Below the pieces are notes generated by a model, which did not search any database, was not told the origin of the DNA, and saw only the letters and a list, made by a program, of their open reading frames with translations. Positions 39,352 to 47,113 of a stretch of 64,000 nucleotides of DNA are shown here, piece after piece (positions within the stretch are counted from its first letter, which is position 1; the number at the start of each line of letters is the position of its first letter). Origin of the DNA: Spongiactinospora rosea (GTDB taxonomy: Bacteria > Actinomycetota > Actinomycetes > Streptosporangiales > Streptosporangiaceae); contig NZ_QMEY01000001.1 in NCBI RefSeq assembly GCF_003315795.1, forward strand, positions 310,001 through 374,000. The letters run 5' to 3'. Position numbers and translations under genes: made by a program.

Positions 39352-39765
39352 ATGAACTGCCCGCTCAACGCCCTGTCGCGGACCTGGCATCTGCCCCACA
39401 CCGCCCAGGCCGCCTGCCTCGCTCGCGAGTACGCTCGCAAGCAGCTCGCCGACTGGGGCCTGTCGTCGATCGCGAACGACGTCGTCCTGGTCGTCTCCGA
39501 ACTCGCCACCAACGCGTTCCGGCACGCGGCCCCGCCGGTCACCCTGTCACTCGCCTCGCACCGGGAGCGGGTCTGGGGGATCGTGATCGACCACTCCCCA
39601 CCCTGGCTGCCACAATCCAGCCTCGTCCCCGACCTTGACGCGGTCCTCGCCGAGAACGGCCGGGGGCTCATGCTGGTCACCGCCTACACCGACCGGTGGG
39701 GCGTACTGCCCCGTGCGGGCGGCGGCAAGGCCGTCTACTTCTGCCGGCGGGGCCGTCGTGGCTGA
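39352..39765 (+). CDS. Anti-sigma-factor-like ATP-binding protein (RsbW/AbaA-type HATPase)
   Basis: 137 residues from ATG 39352 behind AGGAG. GHKL ATPase fold: N box VVLVVSELATNAFRHA and G2 box ENGRGLMLVTAYTDRWG. Members are Ser/Thr kinases of anti-anti-sigma factors or catalytically idle regulators; here it is part of the whiJ-like locus. Overlaps the next gene by 8 bp. Confidence 0.88.
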   Translation: MNCPLNALSRTWHLPHTAQAACLAREYARKQLADWGLSSIANDVVLVVSELATNAFRHAAPPVTLSLASHRERVWGIVIDHSPPWLPQSSLVPDLDAVLAENGRGLMLVTAYTDRWGVLPRAGGGKAVYFCRRGRRG

Positions 39766-40381
39766 CCTCGTGACCTGGCAGGGCGACCCAGTGCCATACC
39801 TCACCCGGTGGACCGGCGAGACGGCCGTCGGCGGCGAACCCCGCCACACGCGCGGCGGCCTGCTCGCGTACCCGATCCCGGAGCCGGAGGACTGGGCGTA
39901 CGGCGTACTGTGGCGCCGCCTTCGCCAGGCGCCCGGCGTGGGGCGGCCGGAGTTCCGGGCCGTGCACACCGGGCGGCAACTGGCCTGCCTGCGGGACGGC
40001 CGCTGCCAGATCTGCGGCGACCTCGCCCGCACCGCCGACCGGCGCGTCCCCTGGCTGTTCTCCGTCGCCGAGGCCGACCGGCTGCGCCAGTCCCAGGACG
40101 CCTGGACCGCCACCCCGCCCACCTGCCGGGCATGCACACCGCCCGGCGCGACGGTGTTCAGCGCGGCGGGCGCCGTACCGGTCGCGGTCCTGGGCGACAT
40201 CTACGCCCGCAGCGGCCACCGCACCGACGAGGACGCCACCGTCTTACTGGGCGAGACCGCCACCCTGCCCGACGTACTCGGCAAGCGCCTCATCGTCGAG
40301 ATCACCGACCTCCGCGTGGAACCCTCCGGCCTGCCACCCCAGCGAATTCCTGCCCAACGCCCAAGTCCGGACCCCCAATGA
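39758..40381 (+). CDS. Hypothetical protein with two CxxC pairs
   Basis: 207 residues, GTG 39758 overlapping the ATPase stop. The middle has CQICG (about residue 86) and CRAC (about residue 126), likely a zinc site. Rich in Trp/Arg early (EPEDWAYGVLWRRLRQ). Coupled by overlap to genes on both sides, so part of the whiJ-like operon. No family recognised. Confidence 0.7.
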   Translation: MADLVTWQGDPVPYLTRWTGETAVGGEPRHTRGGLLAYPIPEPEDWAYGVLWRRLRQAPGVGRPEFRAVHTGRQLACLRDGRCQICGDLARTADRRVPWLFSVAEADRLRQSQDAWTATPPTCRACTPPGATVFSAAGAVPVAVLGDIYARSGHRTDEDATVLLGETATLPDVLGKRLIVEITDLRVEPSGLPPQRIPAQRPSPDPQ

Positions 40382-40986
40382 ACCGCCCCTGCGATCCCGC
40401 CCTGGCCGGGGAACTGGCCGATCTCCGGCGTGCCCATCCTGACTGGGAGATCCACAGCCACGGCGGCACATGGTGGGCCCGGCACAACGTAGCCGGCCAC
40501 GACTTCCGCTACGGGACGTACACGGAAATGGCCACGGCCTTGACGAACGCCCACCCCCTGGAGAGCGGCCCTGATCACGAGGCTTCGTTGGACGCGTATC
40601 GTCCAAGCATGGACAGCACTGCTTCACCCCACGTTCTCGTCATCGGGCTTGATCCGTATCGGGTACCCGGACCGTGGGATCCCGAGCCGGTGGCCAAGGC
40701 GATCGAGGCGGGACTGGCCAAGTTCGCCGAGCACGGCGTGGGCGTGGAGACCTGCCTGATCGGCCTCGATGGAAGCGACGATGTGGAAGCGGTCGTCGGG
40801 AATGCGCTGCGCGCCCATCCGTGGCGGTGCGTCACCATCGGCGGTGGCCTACCGGACTCAGACGATCAAGTCGAACTCCTCGAACAAATAATCAACCTGG
40901 TCCGGCGGCACGCACCCGATGCCGCCATCGCCTTCAACAACACCCCGGCCACCACCTACGAGGCCGCCGCCCGCTGGATCGACTGA
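40378..40986 (+). CDS. Two-part hypothetical protein: small-protein-B-like N-terminus and Rossmann-like C-terminus
   Basis: 202 residues if read from ATG 40378, which overlaps the preceding stop (ATGA). Residues 1-60 (LADLRRAHPDWEIHSHGGTWWARHN) match the small-protein-B pattern seen at 23826 and 63866. From in-frame ATG 40609 (residue 78) comes a separate alpha/beta domain starting SPHVLVIGLDPYRVPGPWD with GLDGSDDVEAVV and IAFNNTPATTYEAAARW. A perfect palindrome sits just before 40609, so this may be two genes in one frame. Confidence 0.65.
   Translation: MNRPCDPALAGELADLRRAHPDWEIHSHGGTWWARHNVAGHDFRYGTYTEMATALTNAHPLESGPDHEASLDAYRPSMDSTASPHVLVIGLDPYRVPGPWDPEPVAKAIEAGLAKFAEHGVGVETCLIGLDGSDDVEAVVGNALRAHPWRCVTIGGGLPDSDDQVELLEQIINLVRRHAPDAAIAFNNTPATTYEAAARWID
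40588..40606. promoter_or_regulatory. Perfect palindrome TTGGACG-cgtat-CGTCCAA within the coding frame
   Basis: 7-bp arms, 5-bp spacer, ending 2 bp before an in-frame ATG at 40609. Its position suggests an operator/promoter for an internal gene start rather than coding constraint. Confidence 0.45.
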
Positions 40987-41006
40987 CGACAGCGAACTAT
41001 CTGGTG

Positions 41007-41543
41007 TCATGTGTCGGCGTGCTCGCCAGGCAGGAAGATCGTCTGCTGGTTCTTGCGGGCGGTGCGTGCGGCCGGGATGCGTGCGGCGGTCGCGTGGGGC
41101 AGTTGGGTGGCTGCCTGCTCCCAGGGCCAGAACTGGGCGGCGTCGAGTTCGTCGGTCTGCAACCGGATCCGGGAGGGATCGGTGACGTTGCCACCGTCAA
41201 AGATGAAGTTCATGATCGGCCGCTGCCGATCGCCCATCGGGGGCACCCAGTCGACCACGAGCAACCGGCCGGAGCGGACCCGCAGGCCGAGTTCCTCGCC
41301 GACCTCGCGGGTGGCGCACATGTGGGGCGGCTCACCGTCGTCCACCATGCCGCCAGGCACCGCCCAGTAGTTGCGGTAGTGGCCGCCATACCCTCCGCCA
41401 TCGGCAAGGCCGCCGGACTGGTGGACGGTGCCAGGTCGATGCTGGCGGCGGCACCTTCCAGGTTCGCATCGTACCGGCCGCTGGTGGAGGAGCTGGATGT
41501 GGCCGCGCTTGAAGGTCCGATTCTCGTTCATGCTGATCTGCAC
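41007..41543 (-). pseudogene. Nudix hydrolase with lost N-terminus
   Basis: The Nudix box is complete (GMVDDGEPPHMCATREVGEELGL fits Gx5Ex7REUxEExGU), and the C-terminal part to 41007 looks normal (TDELDAAQFWPWEQAA). Upstream of NYWAVPGG the similarity ends at about 41395; the frame then runs antisense through a phosphotransferase remnant and reads Cys/Arg/His-rich nonsense. The normal first strand of the fold is therefore missing and the gene is probably dead. Confidence 0.6.
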
Positions 41544-41697
41544 GCGGGGAACCTGCTGATTGACGACATCGGGCGGGTGCGGGCCGTCGATTGGTCGATG
41601 GATGCACGGGCCCGCCCTGGCTCGATGTCACGTTGCTGGTTCCGAGAGTGATCGCCGCCGGTCATGCGCCGGCCGAGGCTGAGGTGGTGGCGCTGGC
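41395..41697 (+). pseudogene. Aminoglycoside phosphotransferase (APH) remnant
   Basis: A piece of an APH-type kinase: VEELDVAALEGPILVHADLH, AGNLLIDDIGRVRAVDW (catalytic HxDxxxxN and the downstream acidic motif). The frame then shifts near 41600; the continuation GPPWLDVTLLVPRVIAAGHA is in another frame. The N-lobe is absent and it begins against the Nudix fragment at about 41395. Ends in a REP-like repeat. Confidence 0.75.
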
Positions 41698-41753
41698 GTC
41701 GGGCGGAGCCCGGCATGGGGAAGGCGGCTGAGCGGAGCGAAGGCGATTGGGCG
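41698..41753. repeat. REP-like interspersed repeat, copy R2 (inverted)
   Basis: The reverse complement reads CCCAATCGCCTTCGCTCCG ... GCCGGGCTCCGCCCGAC, close to copy R1 at 14366. It lies at the end of the APH remnant, suggesting the repeat took part in the rearrangement. Confidence 0.7.
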
Positions 41754-41928
41754 TGTCAGCGTGCCTTCTCGTGTGAAGCGTGTTCGGGGCGGGGCGGGGC
41801 GGGGGTGGGGGCTTCTTGATCGGAATGGGGGTTGATCGTGGTGGGTTTTCGGGTTAGCTAAACCTAGCTATGCGGAATTATCCAGAAAAGGTGTTCTGAC
41901 CACGCAGCACCACCCAGAGTGGTTAATA

Positions 41929-42717
41929 ATGGTGGAGCCGACCGTGTGGCGTCCTGGGGCGTTGGGCGGTCCGCTGACCAGCATGTCGGAGCGGTTTTGG
42001 GGTTGGCCAGTAATGCGGAGGACGCTGCCACGGAGCGGCGGTGCGGCATTACCGCCGGGGCAGGGCGGCCTACCCGTCGAACCTTCCCATTTCGTCCAGC
42101 TGCTGGCCGTCGATTTCGCCGGGATATATTCGGTCTACCTCGCCGCCAAGGATGAGCGGCTGAAAATGACCCGGCTGGCGATGGCGTTGTTGTCGGCGCC
42201 GTTCGCCGCGACGATCGCGTTGGCGAGTGCGAAGGTCATCCAGCCGGGGGCGCTCACGGCGTGGTCCGGGGTGCCGTGGTACGTGTTCGCGCTGACCATG
42301 GCGTTCGGGCTGCTCAGCGTCGTGCCGTTCCTGCGGATGATCGAGGCGGTCAGTGCGCATATGCGGGCCGCGCGGGCGATCAACAATTTCCGGTTGCTGT
42401 ACGTGGTCCGGCTGAACGAGCAGTTCGAAGCGCTCGGCTGGACCCCGAACCTGCCGGTGGACGCCCGTTATCCGGAGACCTACGCGCCACTCGCGTGGCC
42501 GGGGGTCAATGTGATGGCGCTCGCGCTGGTCAACGGGACGTACATCGCGGTCGGCGCGCTCGGTTTGAGCGGGAGTGATCCGAGCGCGTTCCTCATTGTG
42601 CTGGTGATCGGGTTGTTGACCCTCCTGCATTACCTCATGTACTACGTGCGGGCCAACGTCTCGCGCCGGCGCAGACTCCCATCGAATCCCTACCAGTTCC
42701 CGAATATGGAGACGTGA
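41929..42717 (+). CDS. Membrane protein paired with a thymidylate-synthase-like protein
   Basis: 262 residues from ATG 41929; later starts are possible because the first 50 residues are Pro/Gly-rich with a weak S-D site. Four hydrophobic segments at about 82-100, 117-136, 192-212 and 220-240, with a soluble loop between the second and third (MIEAVSAHMRAARAINN ... GWTPNLPVDARYPETYAPL). No family recognised. Its stop overlaps the start of the TS-like gene, so the two are translationally coupled. Confidence 0.78.
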   Translation: MVEPTVWRPGALGGPLTSMSERFWGWPVMRRTLPRSGGAALPPGQGGLPVEPSHFVQLLAVDFAGIYSVYLAAKDERLKMTRLAMALLSAPFAATIALASAKVIQPGALTAWSGVPWYVFALTMAFGLLSVVPFLRMIEAVSAHMRAARAINNFRLLYVVRLNEQFEALGWTPNLPVDARYPETYAPLAWPGVNVMALALVNGTYIAVGALGLSGSDPSAFLIVLVIGLLTLLHYLMYYVRANVSRRRRLPSNPYQFPNMET

Positions 42718-43373
42718 TGCCCAACCCCGACATTCAGGCGGGGATCCGACAATGGAAGTCTTGTGGGGAGGCGTGGGTCTGGCTGCTGGACCATGTCTGG
42801 GCTACCGGAAGGCCCGCCGAGGACGACCGAGGCCCGATCATCGAGGCCCCGGCCGTGCTCTTCGAGATCGAGGACGTGCGCTGGGACGACCCGGTTGTCG
42901 CGGCGTACGGTGACCGGCGGCTCATCCCGCTGTACACCCGGAAGTTCACCAGGCGCGCGGTGATACCGCCGTTCAAGTACAGCTATGGCGCGCGGCTGCG
43001 CGGCCTGCAGGGAGTGGACCAGCTCGCGTGGGTCATCGACCTGCTGCGCGCCCGGCCGTACAGCAAGAGCGGGTGGTTGTCGCTCACCACCCCGGGAGAG
43101 CCGTTCGACGCGGTGCCGTGCCTGTCCGGGCTGGCGTTCCGGGTGCGGGCGGGCAGGCTGGTGGCGACGGCCGCGTTTCGTTCACAGAACGCCTACACCA
43201 GCTACCTCAACTATCTGCCGCTGCGCGACGTGCAGGCCGGGGTCGCGCAGCGGCTGCGGCTGCCCTGCGGGCCGCTGCGGATCTTCGTTGACGTGCCGCA
43301 CATCTACCTGGCCGACACCGAGGCGGTCGCGGCCGTGCTGCGGGAGGTGAGCGAACTACGTCAGGCGTCCTAG
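42717..43373 (+). CDS. Divergent thymidylate synthase-like protein
   Basis: 218 residues from ATG 42717 (GGAG 6 nt upstream; GTG 42714 also possible). The order of motifs follows thymidylate synthase: KYSYGARLRG (90s), GVDQLAWVIDLLRARPYSK, a Cys in the catalytic position (C135 in AVPCLSGLAFRV, cf. PCH), RLVATAAFRSQNAY with the R155-S156 pair, and VDVPHIYL (H195, Y197), cf. DAHIY. Shorter than TS (about 264) and it lacks the usual C-terminus. May be a nucleotide-modifying paralogue or a non-catalytic relative. Confidence 0.65.
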   Translation: MPNPDIQAGIRQWKSCGEAWVWLLDHVWATGRPAEDDRGPIIEAPAVLFEIEDVRWDDPVVAAYGDRRLIPLYTRKFTRRAVIPPFKYSYGARLRGLQGVDQLAWVIDLLRARPYSKSGWLSLTTPGEPFDAVPCLSGLAFRVRAGRLVATAAFRSQNAYTSYLNYLPLRDVQAGVAQRLRLPCGPLRIFVDVPHIYLADTEAVAAVLREVSELRQAS

Positions 43374-43377
43374 CGAC

Positions 43378-44019
43378 CTATCCGGCGGCCTGCCGCTGGT
43401 AGATGGTGATCGCGAACGGCCTGCCGGACCCGTCGTCGACGTGCTCCGCCGTCCGGAGCAGCGCAGGATCGGCGTCGAGGCACCGGTAGAGCCGCCGGGC
43501 CTCGGGCCACGGGTGGGTCAGCACCAGCAGCCCCCCGGGCGCGAGCAGCCCGGCCAGCCGTACCGACGCCTGCCGCAACCGCCCCGAGCGGCCCAGGTAG
43601 TACAGGGTCTCGGCGCAGAAGACCAGGTCGAAGGACCCGCCCGGGGACTCGTTGAGGATGTCGAGCGCGAGGAACCTCGCGCTCGACGTGTCCTTGCCGG
43701 ACTCGGCGCGGGCGAGCGCCCGCCGCGAGATGTCCACCCCCACCGTCTCCGACTCGGGGTAGGCGGCGGCCACCAGGTGGGTGAACGTGCCCTCGCTGCA
43801 GCCCACGTCGATGATCCGCGCGTACGGCCGTGCGGGCAGCACCTCGATGGTCCGCTTGTGCTTGTACTTCTCGTACGGCTCGCCGTGGTAGTTCCACGGG
43901 TCGGGGTTGCGGTGCCACCAGTCGAAGTAGCGCCCGAGCAGCCGGCCCTGACCGCGTGACGGCACCATGGACAGCAGACCGAACACCATCCGGTGCAGGG
44001 CGTCTCCGGCAGCGGACAT
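43378..44019 (-). CDS. Class I SAM-dependent methyltransferase (NodS-like)
   Basis: 213 residues. Begins with a helical segment and YFDWWHRNPDPWNYHGEPYEKYKH, then SAM motif I IIDVGCSEGTFTHLVAA, motif II GVDISRRAL, and FDLVFCAETLYYLG. The DPWNY..PYE..K entry is typical of the NodS/small-molecule N-methyltransferase group. Converges on the TS-like gene with 4 bp between stops. Confidence 0.87.
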   Translation of the reverse strand: MSAAGDALHRMVFGLLSMVPSRGQGRLLGRYFDWWHRNPDPWNYHGEPYEKYKHKRTIEVLPARPYARIIDVGCSEGTFTHLVAAAYPESETVGVDISRRALARAESGKDTSSARFLALDILNESPGGSFDLVFCAETLYYLGRSGRLRQASVRLAGLLAPGGLLVLTHPWPEARRLYRCLDADPALLRTAEHVDDGSGRPFAITIYQRQAAG

Positions 44020-44074
44020 TCGCGGGTTCCTCCGGCGGCGTGAGCTGATCGGAACCCCAAGCTACCCGGCGCGC

Positions 44075-45106
44075 TCAGATCGTGAGCAGGATCTTTCCGA
44101 ACACCTCCCCGCCCTCCAGCCGCCGGTGCGCGTCCGCCGCCTCGGCCAGCGGGAACACCGAGTCGATCACCGCCTCGCAGTCCGCCTGGCGGTACCACTC
44201 CAGCATCTGCCCGAACGACTCGTAGCCGTACATCTCCGCGCCGATCAGGGTGAGCCCGCGGTGGTAGGCGTCCGTCACGTCGAACGAGGCGACCACGCCG
44301 GTGGTGTTGCCGCAGAACACCAGCCGTCCGCGCAGCCGCAGCGCGGACAGCGACTCCTGGAACAGCGCGGGGCCGACGTGGTCGAGCACGATGTCCGCGC
44401 CCGTCCCGCCGGTGGCGTCGCGGACCTGGGCGGCGAGGTCGCCGGTGGCGTGGTTCACCGTCGCGTCCACGCCCAGCTTGGTCATCCTGGCCAGCTTCTC
44501 GTCCGAGGCGGACGAGACGATGACGCGCGCGCCGAGCCGCTTGGCGATCTGCACCGCCGCGATGGTGATGCCGCTGCCCGCACCGTGCACGAGCAGCGTC
44601 TCGCCCTCGCGCAGCCCGCCGCGCACGGTCAGCGCGTGCCAGGCCAGCCCGTACACGGTGGGTACGGCGGCGGCCTCCTCGAACTCGATGTGCGCGGGCA
44701 CCGGATGGACGTGCGTCTCCGGTACCGCGACCAGCTCGGCGTACCCGCCCGGCCGGGTGCCGCCGACGACCTGGAGGCCGCTGCAGTACGTCGTGTCACC
44801 GCGCTCGCAGGCCAGGCACACCCCGCAGTGCAGCGACGGATCGACGAGGACCCGCTCCCCGACGGACCGCGTGGTGACCCGTGAACCCACCTCGGCCACG
44901 ACGCCCGCCACGTCGCTGCCCGGTACGTGCGGCAGCGTGAACCCGGGCAGCAGCCCCGGCCCGTGCCGCTGCAACGCGTCGAGCCGGTTGACGGCGGTGG
45001 CCCGTACCTCGATCAGGACGTCCGACGGCCCGCAGCGCGGATCGGGGATCGTCACCTCCCGTAGCACCTCGGGGCCGCCATGAGTGTCGTACTGGATCGC
45101 TCTCAC
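44075..45106 (-). CDS. Zinc-binding alcohol dehydrogenase / quinone reductase (MDR)
   Basis: 343 residues from GTG 45106, overlapping the permease stop (GTGA). GroES-like domain with PHVPGSDVAGVV, a structural zinc site CGVCLACERGDTTYC and Rossmann motif VHGAGSGITIAAVQIAKRLG. Last gene of the BMP transporter operon, so probably acts on or after the imported compound. Confidence 0.9.
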   Translation of the reverse strand: MRAIQYDTHGGPEVLREVTIPDPRCGPSDVLIEVRATAVNRLDALQRHGPGLLPGFTLPHVPGSDVAGVVAEVGSRVTTRSVGERVLVDPSLHCGVCLACERGDTTYCSGLQVVGGTRPGGYAELVAVPETHVHPVPAHIEFEEAAAVPTVYGLAWHALTVRGGLREGETLLVHGAGSGITIAAVQIAKRLGARVIVSSASDEKLARMTKLGVDATVNHATGDLAAQVRDATGGTGADIVLDHVGPALFQESLSALRLRGRLVFCGNTTGVVASFDVTDAYHRGLTLIGAEMYGYESFGQMLEWYRQADCEAVIDSVFPLAEAADAHRRLEGGEVFGKILLTI

Positions 45107-46002
45107 GTGATACCTCGGACGAAGGGTGCGCCGAGCGCGGCCGGGCCGCGATGGCTCTTGGCGAGGAAGAACATGGCGGCCAGCGCCAGCAGGTACGGCG
45201 AGGCGATGAGCAACTGGGCGTTCAGCTCGTACCCCAGCGCGGGCAGGGCCAGCCGCAGCGCGTCGGCCGCGCCGAAGAGCAGGCACCCGGCCAGCGCGCC
45301 GCGCAGCGTCCAGCCGCCGAAGATCACCGCGGCCAGCACGATGTAGCCGCGCCCGGCCGTCATGTTGGTGTTGAAGGTGCCGACCTCGGCCACCGCCAGG
45401 TGCGCCCCGGCCAGGCCGCCGAGCAGCCCGCAGATCAGCAGCGCCTGCCGCCTGCGCTTGTTGACGTGGATGCCGGTGACGTCGGCCGACTGCGGGTTCT
45501 CCCCGGCGGCCCGCGCCTCCAGCCCCCACCGGCTGCGCTGGACCAGCCACCAGGCCAGCGGGATCAGCGCGATCAGCAGGTACGTCGTCCAGCGGACGTC
45601 GAACAGCGCCGACCCGATGATCGGAAGGTCGGACAGCCAGGGGATCGCCACCTTGGCGACCTGGAAGAACTCGGTCTTGTCGGCCAGGTAGCTGGTCAGG
45701 CCGAGGACCAGCACGTTCAGGGTCAGGCCGACGACGTAGGTGTTGACCGACAGCCGGTGGCTCAGGTTGGCGTGGATCAGCGCGACCACCAGGCCGGTGA
45801 CGATCCCGCACAGCAGCCCGAACTCCGGCGACCCGGTCGCCACCGCGCCGGTCACGGCGGTGAACGCGCCGCCGAGCATCATCGCCTCGACGGAGATGTT
45901 CAGGGTGCCGGCCCGCTCGGCGATCCACTCGCCGATGGCGGCGAACATGAGCGGCGCGGCCAGCCGTACCGCGCTGCCCAGGATGAGCTCGAAATCGTTC
46001 AC
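45103..46002 (-). CDS. ABC transporter permease, BMP/nucleoside type (NupQ-like)
   Basis: 299 residues, about eight to nine membrane segments. Contains the BMP-family permease pattern APLMFAAIGEWIAERAGTLNIS and the cytoplasmic loop GENPQSADVTGI. Pairs with the permease encoded just upstream (7 bp gap). Confidence 0.92.
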   Translation of the reverse strand: MNDFELILGSAVRLAAPLMFAAIGEWIAERAGTLNISVEAMMLGGAFTAVTGAVATGSPEFGLLCGIVTGLVVALIHANLSHRLSVNTYVVGLTLNVLVLGLTSYLADKTEFFQVAKVAIPWLSDLPIIGSALFDVRWTTYLLIALIPLAWWLVQRSRWGLEARAAGENPQSADVTGIHVNKRRRQALLICGLLGGLAGAHLAVAEVGTFNTNMTAGRGYIVLAAVIFGGWTLRGALAGCLLFGAADALRLALPALGYELNAQLLIASPYLLALAAMFFLAKSHRGPAALGAPFVRGIT

Positions 46003-46009
46003 AGGCCGC

Positions 46010-47113
46010 TCATCCCTCCACCACGGCCGGCTTGTTGCGCTTGCGCAGTCTGCTCAGCTCCGCGTACGCCGCCGGGAACACCGCGGCCATCACCAGCAGG
46101 GCGGTCACCACCGACACCAGGTACCGGGGCACGCCGGTCGAGGCGAGGAACCCGCCTCCCGCGCGCAGCCCGCCGAAGAACAGCGCCACCGGGATCGCGG
46201 CCACCGGATGGTTGCGCGCCACCAGCGCGACCAGCAGGCCCTCCCAGCCGACGTTGTCGGCCATGCCGGGCTGGAAGCGCCCGACGGTGCCGCTCAGCAT
46301 GATGCCGCCGGCCATCCCGGCGAACGCGCCGGAGATCAGCAGCGCGCCGCCGCCGAGCACCGCGGCCCGTACGCCGGAACGCCGCGCGGCGGCCGGGTTG
46401 TGCCCGAGCATCCGCAGCCGGAAGCCCCAGGTGCTGTAGCGCAGCAGCAGCACGATCGCCACCGTGACGGCCAGCACCACGAAGACCCCGGAGGTCATGT
46501 TGAGATCGGGGTACTCGCCGACGCGAGGCAGCATCACGCCCTCGGACAGCAGGTTGGACTGCGGCGAGCGGGCGCCCGCCTCGCCGTCCTCCTGGAGCAG
46601 GTGCTCCTGGGTGACGACGTACATGGCGAGCTGGGCGGCGACGAAGACCATCAGCAGCGTGCCGATGACCACGTTGACGCCGCGCCAGTAGTACATGACG
46701 GCGGGGATGCCCGCCCACAGCGCCCCGCCCAGCGCGGCGCCGAGCAGCGAGGCGACCATCACCATCCAGCTCGGGCCCGGCAGGTACAGGCCGACGGCCG
46801 CGCCGACCAGCGCCCCGATCAGGAGCTGGCCCTCCTGGCCGATGTTGAAGATGCCCGCGCGGGCGCAGACGATCGCGCCGAGCGCGACCAGCAGCAGCGG
46901 GGTCGCCTCGTCGATGCTGAGCCCGATGGACCCGCCGCCCTCCAGGCTGCCCTGGTAGAGCGCGTAGACCGTCTCGGACATGGAGTGGCCGGTGAGCGTG
47001 ACCAGGGCGCCGGCCAGGGTGAGCGCCACCGTGAAGGACGCCGCGTAGAGCAGGAGCGTGTGCAGCGCCGCCGGCTTGACCATCCGGGGGAGCCGCGTCG
47101 TGAGCGCGGTCAT
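46010..47113 (-). CDS. ABC transporter permease, BMP/nucleoside type (NupP-like)
   Basis: 367 residues, multiple membrane segments; conserved VCARAGIFNIGQEGQLLIGA and the loop RLRMLGHNPAAARRSGV. Start overlaps the ATPase stop by 4 bp. Second subunit of the heterodimeric membrane channel. Confidence 0.92.
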   Translation of the reverse strand: MTALTTRLPRMVKPAALHTLLLYAASFTVALTLAGALVTLTGHSMSETVYALYQGSLEGGGSIGLSIDEATPLLLVALGAIVCARAGIFNIGQEGQLLIGALVGAAVGLYLPGPSWMVMVASLLGAALGGALWAGIPAVMYYWRGVNVVIGTLLMVFVAAQLAMYVVTQEHLLQEDGEAGARSPQSNLLSEGVMLPRVGEYPDLNMTSGVFVVLAVTVAIVLLLRYSTWGFRLRMLGHNPAAARRSGVRAAVLGGGALLISGAFAGMAGGIMLSGTVGRFQPGMADNVGWEGLLVALVARNHPVAAIPVALFFGGLRAGGGFLASTGVPRYLVSVVTALLVMAAVFPAAYAELSRLRKRNKPAVVEG

